From the NCBI RefSeq assembly GCF_900111765.1, contig NZ_FOIB01000014.1, positions 242,866 to 306,865 on the forward strand: a DNA stretch of 64,000 nt, given 5' to 3'. Origin of the DNA: Myxococcus fulvus (lineage in GTDB: Bacteria > Myxococcota > Myxococcia > Myxococcales > Myxococcaceae). Shown in pieces: positions 17,129-25,338 of the stretch. The translations under genes and the position numbers were made by a program. Numbering within the stretch: the stretch's first letter is position 1; the number at the start of each line of letters is the position of its first letter. The notes under the pieces were generated by a model, which saw only the letters and a program-made list of their open reading frames with translations, ran no database searches and was not told where the DNA came from.

Positions 17129-17144
17129 CGGTGTGGCGGCCCTC

Positions 17145-17966
17145 ATGACGCAGCTTTCGCGTGACGACCTGGTGGACCTCCTGGGGGTGGACCTGGGCCA
17201 GCTGTTGGCGCTCGAGTCCCTGACCCCCGCGCTGGAGGCCGCGGTGTTCCTGTCCGGCTCCCTGGTGGAGGGCATGGGCAACGCCTTCTCCGACATCGAC
17301 GTGTTCATCGTCGGTGGGGGTGAGCCGAAGGGCACCAGCCTGCACAAGGCGGGGGAGGCGCTCTTCTCCGTGCACATGCTCGGCAAGCGGCGCGTGGACT
17401 TCGAGTACTGGAGTGACGCGGCCGTGGAGCGGCTCGCCGCGAAGCTGGCCTCGCTCGACCTGAAGGAGGGTGGGCGGGACAACGTGATGATGGAGCGGCG
17501 GATGACAGAGGACGAAATCGTCTTCCTCCACCGCGTGCGCACCGGCGTCGCGCTGATGCACGACAGCCGCCTGGAGCGGCTCCGCGCCCGCTTCGACTTC
17601 CATCGCCTGTCGCGGTGGTTGCAGGAGGTGAAGATTCGCGAGGTCGACGACGCGCTCGAGGACCTCTACGGGATGATGGAGCAGCCGGACGTGGCGCTGA
17701 TGCGCGCGCGCGAGCTGCTCAACTCCGCCTGCGATGCCTTCTGCCACGCGAGGGGCGGCACGAACATCCGCCGCAAGTGGCGCACGAGAATCCTGGGGCA
17801 GCTCGCCGCGAGTGGTGACGCGGAGGCGCGCGCCTTCGAGCAGCGCTTCTGGGAGCTCCAGTTCCCCGACGGCGCGCGGCTGAGGACGCAACCGGAGGCG
17901 CTCAAGGCGTACCTGGAGACGTGCATCCGGCTGTGCAACCAGCTCACGGATGTCATCGAGGGATGA
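17145..17966 (+). CDS. Nucleotidyltransferase-fold protein of the RiPP locus
   Basis: A 273-residue protein of the DNA-polymerase-beta-like nucleotidyltransferase superfamily. The signature is SGSLVEGMGNAFSDIDVFIVG: Gly38-Ser39 and the Asp50-x-Asp52 pair, with a third acidic residue in RRVDFEYW (D85 or E87). After the catalytic module there is a helical C-terminal half (about 120-270) like the substrate-binding bundles of kanamycin-type nucleotidyltransferases. ATG 17145 was chosen; GTG 17133 is in frame. All catalytic residues look present, so it may adenylylate the peptide or a small substrate. It directly follows the terminator and overlaps the PqqD-like gene. Confidence 0.78.
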   Translation: MTQLSRDDLVDLLGVDLGQLLALESLTPALEAAVFLSGSLVEGMGNAFSDIDVFIVGGGEPKGTSLHKAGEALFSVHMLGKRRVDFEYWSDAAVERLAAKLASLDLKEGGRDNVMMERRMTEDEIVFLHRVRTGVALMHDSRLERLRARFDFHRLSRWLQEVKIREVDDALEDLYGMMEQPDVALMRARELLNSACDAFCHARGGTNIRRKWRTRILGQLAASGDAEARAFEQRFWELQFPDGARLRTQPEALKAYLETCIRLCNQLTDVIEG

Positions 17967-17971
17967 GCGCC

Positions 17972-18283
17972 ATGGACCTGCTCATTCCGGTCACCCATCT
18001 GCGCGTGCGGCGGCGGCGCGCGGAGGGCCAGGTGCACCTCATCCTGGACAACTACTACTTCGATTTGGACGAGGGCACCGACGCCGTCTGGCGCGCCTGT
18101 GACGGCGTGAGGACGGTGGTCCAGGTGGCCGAGGTGCTGCATCGCGAGCGGGGCTGGGACCTGGAGCTCGCGCTCGCCGTCACGCGCCACACGTTGGGCG
18201 CCTTCGTTCAGCAGGAGCTGGTCTCGCTCGTGGCTCCTCCTTCTTCTTCCAACCCATCCGCAGGCGGTGAGAACCATGAGTGA
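17972..18283 (+). CDS. PqqD-family RiPP recognition element (RRE)
   Basis: A 103-residue stand-alone winged-helix protein. The N-terminal beta hairpin (RVRRRRAEGQVHLI), the YYFDLDEGTDAVWRACDG turn and the following helices (VVQVAEVLHRE, then the LALAVTRHTLGAFVQQELV helix) are the PqqD pattern. Such proteins bind RiPP leader peptides and present them to the modifying enzyme. Start 17972 has GAGGGA eight bases upstream; ATG 17963 overlaps the previous stop but leaves no room for a site. The C-terminal tail is Ser/Pro-rich. The stop overlaps the next start by eight bases. Confidence 0.85.
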   Translation: MDLLIPVTHLRVRRRRAEGQVHLILDNYYFDLDEGTDAVWRACDGVRTVVQVAEVLHRERGWDLELALAVTRHTLGAFVQQELVSLVAPPSSSNPSAGGENHE

Positions 18284-19337
18284 CGGCAGCGGCCACCTTC
18301 CCATCATCGGACGTGCCTGGCATCCCTCGACGCGTGAGCCCGGACCGCTGCATCCCGCGATGCGGCTGTCCCTGGCGAACTGGGTCCGCCCCGAGGGGCT
18401 CGCGCGGCGCGAGCTGGTGCTCGGTGGAGCGCAGGGCGAGCCCTGGGAGGTGATGACCATCGACAGCGAGAGCGCCGAGAAGGCCTGGCGTGTGATTCCG
18501 CTGTTCGACGGGCAGCGCACGCTCTCGGAGCTGGCGCGGGAGACGAAGCTGGGGCTGGAGCTGGTGTCGTCGGTGGCGCAGGACCTGTATCACCGCGCGG
18601 TGCTGGTGCAGACGAGCGGGTTCGAGGTGGACGCGCTGGCGTACTACGAGCACCTGCGCTCGCTGGCGGGCATCGCGCAGCAGCGCTGGGGGCCGTCGGC
18701 GATGTTGCACCGGTTCTGGACGGGGCCGGTGTCGCGGCGCCTGGCGGTGGGGTACCTGCTGGAGAACTACCACTTCGCGCTGGCGGCCTCGTCGCACCAG
18801 AGCGCGGCGGTGGCGTCGCAGCCGACGGAGCGGTTGAAGACCATCCTGAGCGAGCACCTGTCGTTCGAGTACTGGCACCACGCGTGGTTGAAGCGCGGGT
18901 TGCTCGCGGCGGGGTTGACGGAGATGGACCTGGAGCGGGCGTCTCCGCTCATCGCGATGCAGGCGCTCATCAACCACCTGCGGTGGTTGGGCATGGCGGA
19001 TCCGCTGTCGTACTCGGCCTGTATCGGCGTGGGGGAGGGAGACCCGACGGCGCTGGCCACGGTGGGGAAGTTCTGGGAGCGCTTCACCGAGCACGGGGTG
19101 TTGCCGGTGGAGGCGTTCGGGCCCTTCCGGGACCATGACGTGGGGGACTGCAGCGATGACCACGACCAGTTCGGGCGGGAGCCGTTCGCGGACTCGGGAC
19201 CGCTGACCGCGGCGGACCAGGCGCGCATCCGTCGCAGGCTCATCACGTTCTGCCGGTTGACGATGGCGTACCACCGCGAGCTGCTCGACTTCTACGGTCC
19301 GGACGAGGGTCCGCTCGTCTTCACCGTGGAGGACTGA
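18276..19337 (+). CDS. Haem-oxygenase-like putative metal oxidase with PqqD-like N-terminal region
   Basis: A 353-residue protein. Residues about 25-115 have a PqqD/RRE-like pattern (AWRVIPLFDGQRTLSELA, then a helix ending in ...DLYHRAVLV). Residues about 120-340 are all-helical and resemble the TenA/PqqC/haem-oxygenase-like fold used by non-haem diiron oxidases. Candidate metal ligands are E163, H166, H174, E193/H194, E198, H201/H202 and the H287-x3-D291-x4-H296 segment. It could oxidise the Val/Ile/Thr/Pro-rich core peptide; that is inference. It overlaps the PqqD-like gene, so the two are coupled. The metal ligand set needs structural confirmation. Confidence 0.68.
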   Translation: MSDGSGHLPIIGRAWHPSTREPGPLHPAMRLSLANWVRPEGLARRELVLGGAQGEPWEVMTIDSESAEKAWRVIPLFDGQRTLSELARETKLGLELVSSVAQDLYHRAVLVQTSGFEVDALAYYEHLRSLAGIAQQRWGPSAMLHRFWTGPVSRRLAVGYLLENYHFALAASSHQSAAVASQPTERLKTILSEHLSFEYWHHAWLKRGLLAAGLTEMDLERASPLIAMQALINHLRWLGMADPLSYSACIGVGEGDPTALATVGKFWERFTEHGVLPVEAFGPFRDHDVGDCSDDHDQFGREPFADSGPLTAADQARIRRRLITFCRLTMAYHRELLDFYGPDEGPLVFTVED

Positions 19338-19372
19338 GTCGCACGGGCGGGTGACTGTGCCGTGGGTGGGCG

Positions 19373-19546
19373 ATGGGCTCGAAGGGGACGTGTGAGGTGC
19401 CGCACGCGCGGCTCGAGTCCGCGATGAAGCAGCGCGTGCATCTGCGCATGAGGTGGAAGCCGCTGGAGTCGCGGCATGGGACGGTGGCCATGAACAGGGG
19501 ACGTGAGGCTTCACGGCGAAGTGCGAGCGTCTTGGAGCGGGAGTGA
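19373..19546 (+). CDS. Possible 57-residue basic small ORF
   Basis: A short open frame, strongly G/C in the third codon position, beginning 36 bp after the haem-oxygenase-like gene. It is Arg/Lys-rich, with no signal peptide and one Cys. Its TGA overlaps the ATG of the next tiny ORF (TGATG at 19544-19548), which suggests translational coupling up to the exporter. The ribosome site is weak (GGTGGG). It could be a second small gene of the locus or only a leader. Confidence 0.3.
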   Translation: MGSKGTCEVPHARLESAMKQRVHLRMRWKPLESRHGTVAMNRGREASRRSASVLERE

Positions 19547-19641
19547 TGCTCATGCTCGCGAGCACCCTCGAGGTCTCCTCTTTCGACGCACGGCGCGTGT
19601 CCGAGGTGTCGCGCCTCTTGGCCGACGGGGTTCATCGATGA
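19546..19641 (+). CDS. 31-residue ORF duplicating the exporter N-terminus
   Basis: Codons 3-31 (19552-19638) align without gaps to exporter codons 3-31 (19644-19730): 66 of 87 bases and 17 of 29 residues are identical. Shared residues include EVS, DAR, RVS/SVS and the D-x-V-x-R ending. It ends in a TGA that overlaps the exporter ATG (ATGA at 19638-19641). It is a partial tandem duplication of the exporter gene's 5' end, either a relic or a coupled leader ORF. Confidence 0.45.
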   Translation: MLMLASTLEVSSFDARRVSEVSRLLADGVHR

Positions 19642-22600
19642 GCGTGCTCGCGGACACAGTCGAGGTCTCTGCCTTGGACGCACGAAGTGTGTCCGGGGTG
19701 CTGCGCATCCTGCCGGACGAGGTTCGTCGACATCTGGAGCGCACGGGGCGTGTCCGCGTCTTCGCGCCGCAGGAGCTGGTGGCGACGCACGCACAGCCAT
19801 GTGGCTCCGTGCTCCTGGTGCTCGAGGGGATGCTCGTGATGGGGCACCTGGGCGCGAGCCACGGTGCATTCCTCCGGGTGACCCATGTGGCTGCGGGCGA
19901 GCTGTACGGCACGCACGCGCGTGACGCGGGAGCGACGCACGGGTTCGATGTGGTGGCGAGCGGTGGCGCGAGGGTGCTGGAGGTCCCTGGCGCGGCCTTC
20001 ACGGAGGCGCTGGCCCTCGACGAGACGGGTGGACTGAAGGCGCTGCTGTGTCCCGCGCTGCGACGTGCGTTGCTGGACCTGTTCGTGGAGGACGTGGAGC
20101 CGGAGGGCGCGCTGCGGCTCGCGGCGTGCTTCCGGGAGAGCACGGTGTCGGAGGGCACGGTGCTCATGCCCGCGGGGGCCACGGCGGCGGAGTGGTGGGT
20201 GCTGCGTCAGGGTTCGGTGCGCTACGGCGAGCGGGCCCTCGGTCCTGGGGAGGACTTCGCGCTGGACGCACTGCTCCTGGATGCGCCCGTCTTCGCCGCG
20301 GCGACGGCGCTGGAGCCGAGCACGCTGTTGTCCGCGCCCCGAGGGGCCACGGCCGAGGTGCTGCTGCGCTTCCCGGGAGTCCGCAGGGCGCTGGGGCGAC
20401 GGGTGGCTCGCAGCAGCGCGCAGTTCAACCGCTGGCCTCACGTGGTGCTCACGGACGTGAGCGCGCCGCCCGAGGTGCCCACTGAGGATGAATCCTCCCT
20501 TGAGCTCCCCGAGCGACCCGGCTCCGCGCCGAGCTGGAAGCCGGTGCCGTTCTACCGACAGCAGGAGCACATGGACTGTGGGGCGGCGTGCCTGCGCATG
20601 GTGGCGCGGTACTACGGCCATGAGCTGGACTACCCCTCGCTGATGAAGCTGGCGGGGGTGAGCCGCTATGGCACCAGCCTGTTGGACCTGTCGCGCACGG
20701 GGGAGCAGCTCGGGTTCATCACCACGGGCATCCAGGCGGACTGGGAGCTCTTGAACTCAGTCGACCTGCCGGCCATCGCGCACCTGCAGGACCGGCATCA
20801 CTTCGTCGTGGTGTGGCGGGTGACGCGCAAGGGTGTCGTGGTGGGGGACCCGTCGTTCGCGACGCGCACGATTCCGCGAGAAGAGTTCGAGCGCTCGTGG
20901 AAGGGGATGTTGCTGCTGCTCAAGCCGTCGGACCGGATGACGACGGCGGTGGCGCCGCTGGCCCCGAAGCAACGCGAGCAATCCGCGCTCGGGCGCTTCT
21001 CGGTGCTGCTGCGTCCCTATCGCTGGGCCATCGCGGAGCTGGTGGGGCTGTCGCTGCTGTTGCAGGTGCTGGCGCTGGCGTTCCCGCTGGGGAGTCAGGT
21101 CGTCATCGACCGGGTGTTGATGCGAGCGGACACGGCGTTGCTCGACGTGTTGCTGGTGGGGTTGCTGGGGACGGCGGTGGTGTCCGGGGTGTTGTCCTAT
21201 GCGCGCAGCTACCTGGTGTTGGAGGCATCCACGCGCATCGAGCGCGACGTGGTGGAGACGCTGTACCGGCGCATCCTGGATGGAGCCTCGGGCCTGTTCC
21301 AGCGCTTCACGACGAGCGACATCCTCAACCGGTTCCTCGAGGTGGGGTTGGTGCGCGGGTTCATCGTCGACAACGCCATCGCCATCACCATCGACGTGGC
21401 GTTGGTGCTGAGCACGGCGGCGGTGTTGACGCTGTATTCGCCAGTGTTGGCGGTGCTGGCGTTGGCGTTGATGCCGTTGCACCTGTTGGTGTCGGCGGTG
21501 GTGGGGCGGCAGGTGCGCAACCACATGGTGGCGTATCTGTCACAGCATGACCTGTACCAGACGCACCTGATGGATTCGTTCAAGGGCTTCGAGTCGCTCA
21601 AGGCGCATGCGCTGGAGCTGCCCTTCCTGCGCACGATGCAGCGCTTGTTGGCGCCGTCGCTGCAACACGGCTTCAAGGCGGCGATGCACGGAGCGATTGG
21701 CGCGAGTGTGTCACAGACGTTGGACCTGATGGGCAGCGCGCTGGTGCTGTGGGTGGGCTCGAGAGCGGTGTTGCGCGGAGAGCTCACGGTGGGGGCGCTC
21801 ATCGCGGCGACGCTGTTCGCGCGGCAGATGAGCGGGCCGCTGGTGCGACTGGCGACGCAGTGGCGGGACTACCAGCGGGTGCGAGCGCACCTGGAGCGGG
21901 TGGGGGCGGTGCAGGACGTGGCGGGGGAAGGGGACAAGCGGGCCTCGGCGGTGTTGGAGCTGCCGAGGGTGAAGGGGCACCTGCGGTTTCGCGGGGTGAG
22001 CTTCCGCTATGGGAGTGGCAGGGAGTCCAACACGTTGGAGCGGTTGGATTTGGAGTTCGCGCCGGGCGAGGTGGTGGCGTTGGTGGGGCCGTCGGGGTGT
22101 GGGAAGAGCACGCTGGTGCGACTGCTGTTGCGGTTGCATGACCCGAGCGAGGGGACGGTCTCGATTGACGGCTACAACCTGCGAGACGTGACGCCCGAGT
22201 CGGTGCGTGGGCAGATAGGGATGGTGACGCAGGAGACGCAGCTGTTCTCCGGCACGGTGTTCGACAACATCGCCTGTGGGCGTCCGGTGACGGAGCAGGC
22301 GGTGGTGAGGGCGGCGCAGCTCGCGGGGGCGTACGACTTCGTCACGGAGCTGCCGTACGGGTTCCAGACGTTGGTGGGGGAGCGCGGGTTGACGTTGTCG
22401 GGAGGGCAGCGGCAGCGGGTCATCATCGCGAGGGCATTGGTGACGGATCCGCGCATCCTCATCTTCGACGAGGCGACGGCGGCGCTGGACCCGCTGGCCG
22501 AGCAGGCGATTCACGACAGGCTGCGAGACATCGTGCGAGGGCGGACGACGCTCATCATCAGCCATCGGCTCCAGACGTTGCAGCACGCGGACCGCATCGT

Positions 22601-22742
22601 GGTGATGAACGAGGGACGCATCTCACAGATGGGGACGCACGAGTCGCTGATGTCGGCGCAGGGCAAGTTGTACAGCGCGCTCGCGCAGGCGACGCCGAAC
22701 TGGAAGCGCCACGGCACGGAGGCGGGTCATGGCGGTGAGTGA
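19638..22742 (+). CDS. Peptidase-containing ABC exporter (C39) with cNMP-binding-like N-terminal domains
   Basis: A 1034-residue exporter that should cleave the precursor after Gly-Gly and export the core. Residues about 20-270 resemble two cyclic-nucleotide-binding/cupin-like sensor domains. The C39 peptidase domain (about 300-440) has the catalytic triad: Cys314 in HMDCGAACL, His388 in DRHHFVV, Asp404 in VGDPS. The membrane domain follows (about 455-760, six predicted helices), then the ATPase with Walker A GPSGCGKST (Lys823), signature LSGGQRQR and Walker B LIFDEATAALD. Length exceeds ordinary C39 exporters because of the N-terminal sensors. The ATG at 19638 overlaps the preceding ORF's stop. 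Confidence 0.93.
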   Translation: MSVLADTVEVSALDARSVSGVLRILPDEVRRHLERTGRVRVFAPQELVATHAQPCGSVLLVLEGMLVMGHLGASHGAFLRVTHVAAGELYGTHARDAGATHGFDVVASGGARVLEVPGAAFTEALALDETGGLKALLCPALRRALLDLFVEDVEPEGALRLAACFRESTVSEGTVLMPAGATAAEWWVLRQGSVRYGERALGPGEDFALDALLLDAPVFAAATALEPSTLLSAPRGATAEVLLRFPGVRRALGRRVARSSAQFNRWPHVVLTDVSAPPEVPTEDESSLELPERPGSAPSWKPVPFYRQQEHMDCGAACLRMVARYYGHELDYPSLMKLAGVSRYGTSLLDLSRTGEQLGFITTGIQADWELLNSVDLPAIAHLQDRHHFVVVWRVTRKGVVVGDPSFATRTIPREEFERSWKGMLLLLKPSDRMTTAVAPLAPKQREQSALGRFSVLLRPYRWAIAELVGLSLLLQVLALAFPLGSQVVIDRVLMRADTALLDVLLVGLLGTAVVSGVLSYARSYLVLEASTRIERDVVETLYRRILDGASGLFQRFTTSDILNRFLEVGLVRGFIVDNAIAITIDVALVLSTAAVLTLYSPVLAVLALALMPLHLLVSAVVGRQVRNHMVAYLSQHDLYQTHLMDSFKGFESLKAHALELPFLRTMQRLLAPSLQHGFKAAMHGAIGASVSQTLDLMGSALVLWVGSRAVLRGELTVGALIAATLFARQMSGPLVRLATQWRDYQRVRAHLERVGAVQDVAGEGDKRASAVLELPRVKGHLRFRGVSFRYGSGRESNTLERLDLEFAPGEVVALVGPSGCGKSTLVRLLLRLHDPSEGTVSIDGYNLRDVTPESVRGQIGMVTQETQLFSGTVFDNIACGRPVTEQAVVRAAQLAGAYDFVTELPYGFQTLVGERGLTLSGGQRQRVIIARALVTDPRILIFDEATAALDPLAEQAIHDRLRDIVRGRTTLIISHRLQTLQHADRIVVMNEGRISQMGTHESLMSAQGKLYSALAQATPNWKRHGTEAGHGGE

Positions 22743-23973
22743 GGACACCTATCGCGAGCTGCTGCCGGTGCTCGACTTCCCGAGGACGCGGCAGGTGTTG
22801 CGGACGCTGTACCTGGTGTGTGCGGGGCTGGCGCTGCTGGGCTTCGGGGCGTTGTTCTTCATCGAGCTGGACGTGGTGGTGCGAGCGCAGGCGGTGGTGG
22901 CGCCGGTGGGGGAGACAGCGCGAGTGCAGGCGCAGCGGTCGGGGGTGGTGGCGGACATCTCGGTGCGCGAGGGGCAGCAGGTGGAGCGGGGAGCGGTGCT
23001 GCTGCGCCTGGATGACGCGCAGGTGCGGACTCGCTTGAAGCTGCTGGAGCAGCAGGTGGCGGAGGCGCGAGGGCGGGTGTCGATGTTGGAGGCGCTGGTG
23101 GCCTCGCGAGCGGACGCGTACGGGGTGCAGGTGCGCGTGCGCAAGGCGACGGCGGTGGAGGCGGTGGCGAGGCTGGAGGCGGCGCGAGCGCAGGTGAGCG
23201 CGAGGGAGCGAGAGGCGGAGGCGCGAGCGAGGGATGCGCGGCAGGCCGAGCAGCTGAAGGCGAAGGAGTTCGTGGCGCCAGTGGAGGCGGAGAACGCGGC
23301 GACGGAGGCGGAGGTCGCGCGCTCACAGGTGGAAGCGGCGAGAGCCGCGGCGCGAGAGCTGGAGGCGAGCCTGGGGCGCCTGGAGTTGGAGCAGCGAGGG
23401 TTGGAGGGAGACGCGAGGGTTGCGTCGTTGGCGGACGGGGCTTCGTTGGCGGCGGCGAAGGTGGAGTTGGAGCGGTACGAGGGAGAACTGGAGGAGACGC
23501 GGCTGGAGGTGGCGAGGTGGGAGGTGGTGGCGCCGCGAGCGGGGACGGTGCAGGGGCTGACGGTGTTCGACCGTGGGGACGTGGTGCAGGCGGGGAGTGT
23601 GTTGGGGTTGGTGGTGCCGTCGGAGGATGCGTTGGTGGTGCGCGCGGCGGTGACGTCGGAGGGCATCACCTTCCTGCGAGAGGGGCAGGCGGTGCGCATC
23701 AAGCTGGACGGCTATCCGTTCCAGGACTTCGGTGTGTTGTTGGGAGAGCTGTCACGCGTCGCGGGGGACACGACACGGAGGCAGGATGACACGCTGGGGA
23801 CCTCGCCCTATCGAGTGGACGTGAGAGTGCCGGAGGCGCCGCGTTCCACGGCGGGAGTGCCCGTGAAGCTGCGTCCAGGGATGACGGGCACGGCCGAGTT
23901 CGTGGTGCGCCGCGAGCGACTCGTCTCCGCGCTGATGCGCCCGCTGCGAGGCGTGGACAGCCTGGGGCACTGA
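22729..23973 (+). CDS. HlyD-family membrane fusion protein
   Basis: A 414-residue periplasmic adaptor for the C39 exporter, whose stop it overlaps by 14 bases; GGAGG lies just upstream. Residues about 24-48 are a single transmembrane helix. A lipoyl-like half motif (GVVADISVREGQQVERG) follows, then a long Ala/Glu/Arg-rich coiled coil (about 100-240), the second lipoyl half with RAGTVQGL, and a beta-barrel domain. It links the inner-membrane exporter to an outer-membrane channel, which is not encoded in this window. Confidence 0.92.
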   Translation: MAVSEDTYRELLPVLDFPRTRQVLRTLYLVCAGLALLGFGALFFIELDVVVRAQAVVAPVGETARVQAQRSGVVADISVREGQQVERGAVLLRLDDAQVRTRLKLLEQQVAEARGRVSMLEALVASRADAYGVQVRVRKATAVEAVARLEAARAQVSAREREAEARARDARQAEQLKAKEFVAPVEAENAATEAEVARSQVEAARAAARELEASLGRLELEQRGLEGDARVASLADGASLAAAKVELERYEGELEETRLEVARWEVVAPRAGTVQGLTVFDRGDVVQAGSVLGLVVPSEDALVVRAAVTSEGITFLREGQAVRIKLDGYPFQDFGVLLGELSRVAGDTTRRQDDTLGTSPYRVDVRVPEAPRSTAGVPVKLRPGMTGTAEFVVRRERLVSALMRPLRGVDSLGH

Positions 23974-23977
23974 GGGG

Positions 23978-24397
23978 CTATTGCTGAACGGAGAGGATGC
24001 GCCAGCCGGTCACATCGATGGAGTAGATCGCTCCGACGTCGAGCAATGGAGGTCCACCCACGTCGCAGACGTCCGGGTTGGGAACAATGCTGACGAACAC
24101 GACGCCCTGGGGACCAGGAGCCGCCACGACGTCATAGGCTTCGCGACGGGAGAGACACTGCTGCAGAGGAGTCGCGGAACTGGGAGTCTTGTGGTCCCAG
24201 GGGAGGTAGTCATCCATGGCGAGTTGGATGGCCTTCAACGTGGCCCCGCCGATGATCTGCCGCCCCTCTTCAGGAAGCGCGAGCGGAAACTCCACCTTCG
24301 CGGCCTCTTCCTTCGACGCATGAACGGGTCGAGGAGGCCGCTGGAAGAGCGCGCAGGCGGGCAGGAGGAACAGCAGGAACATCGACGCGCGGGTCAT
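23978..24397 (-). CDS. Small putative lipoprotein, paralogue of the one at 60440
   Basis: A 139-residue secreted protein. From the ATG at 24397 it has a hydrophobic signal and a lipobox-like LLPAC. The mature part shares a conserved core with the protein at 60440-61030: an xFPxAL start, a DDYLPWD/NDFLPMD element, a Cys-x2-Arg-x-E-x-Y motif, VFVSI before a Cys, and a final LLDVGAIYSI...GWRIL. These four blocks define a small family. Function is unknown. It is convergent to the HlyD gene with four bases between stops. Confidence 0.75.
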   Translation of the reverse strand: MTRASMFLLFLLPACALFQRPPRPVHASKEEAAKVEFPLALPEEGRQIIGGATLKAIQLAMDDYLPWDHKTPSSATPLQQCLSRREAYDVVAAPGPQGVVFVSIVPNPDVCDVGGPPLLDVGAIYSIDVTGWRILSVQQ

Positions 24398-24580
24398 GGG
24401 CCCCTGGCTGAGGAAGCTCTTGTAAGGTGGGACACGGGGCACTTCTCCGCAGGTGAGGCTCGGCCGTAAAGCGGGTTCAGCAGAACGCAGCCTATGTGGA
24501 TGAGCCTACTACTGGGCGCGCCGAGGTCAGACTCGCGGGGTGAAGGAGACCTTGGTCCGGCGATGCCCCGGTGCGTACTA

Positions 24581-24621
24581 GCATCCGGACTCATTCATCC
24601 GGGATGCGACCTAGTGGTCGC
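24581..24621. promoter_or_regulatory. Two inverted repeats upstream of darT
   Basis: GCATCCGGA (24581-24589) pairs with TCCGGGATGC (24598-24607) with one bulge, and it directly abuts the perfect palindrome GCGACC-TAGT-GGTCGC (24606-24621). They lie 73-113 bp before the darT start codon. They could be an autoregulatory operator of the toxin-antitoxin operon. Confidence 0.4.
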
Positions 24622-24693
24622 GTGTGCTAGGTCACTCCTCGGATGGTCTCTTGGTAGAAGCAGAACGGTGGAAGCAGACCTTCTGGTGCGAGC

Positions 24694-25326
24694 GTGAACT
24701 GGCAGCCCCATCCGAAAGACCCCGAGATTTTCCACATCTCGCACCTGAACAATCTTCAGGGCGTTATTGTGGAGGGTGGGCTGTTCTCCGATGGAGGAAT
24801 TGTGCGGCGGAAGATGAGCGCGACGAATATCGGGAATACGCGCATCAAGACTGCACGCCTGACGAAGCCAGTTCCGAGCCATCCTGGAACGTTCGTCGGT
24901 GACTTCGTTCCCTTCTACTTCTGCCCGCGCTCCGTCATGCTCTATGTGGTCAATCGCGGCTCGACGGGGCACCCGCCGGGTTGCCAAGTGGATATCGTGC
25001 ACCTGGTCTCGCGCGTTGGGTCCGCGATGTCGTTGGGTAAGTGGGCCTTCACGACCACGAACGCCGCCGCCGACTACACCACTCAGTTCCACACGTCACT
25101 TGTCGACCTGCCTCGGGTCCAGTGGCATGCGATGCCGCAGGATGACTGGAAGCAGTGCAAGGAGGAGCGCCAGGCTGAGTTCCTGGTTCTCGACTTCTTT
25201 CCTTGGACCGCGATTCACGAAATCTGGGTCCACGGACCTGCTACGCAGCAGAAGGTGAGGTCGCTGCTGGGTGCGACGGCTCATCGTCCCCCGGTTCACG
25301 TCAGACCCGACTGTTACTACCCCTAG
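24694..25326 (+). CDS. darT: DarT ssDNA thymidine ADP-ribosyltransferase toxin
   Basis: A 210-residue DarT (DUF4433-type) toxin with a GTG start. It uses NAD+ to ADP-ribosylate thymidine in single-stranded DNA, blocking replication; the action is reversed by DarG. Landmarks: FHISHLNNLQGVI-x2-GGL at the N-terminus (NAD+ pocket), Arg50 in IGNTRIK, YFCPRSVMLY in the middle, and the catalytic Glu162 in RQAEFLVLDF. The following gene is DarG, 12 bp downstream. Codon usage is less G/C-biased than in neighbours, suggesting horizontal acquisition. DarTG systems are known to act against phage. The family is firm. Confidence 0.92.
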   Translation: MNWQPHPKDPEIFHISHLNNLQGVIVEGGLFSDGGIVRRKMSATNIGNTRIKTARLTKPVPSHPGTFVGDFVPFYFCPRSVMLYVVNRGSTGHPPGCQVDIVHLVSRVGSAMSLGKWAFTTTNAAADYTTQFHTSLVDLPRVQWHAMPQDDWKQCKEERQAEFLVLDFFPWTAIHEIWVHGPATQQKVRSLLGATAHRPPVHVRPDCYYP

Positions 25327-25338
25327 AAGGGGCAACCG

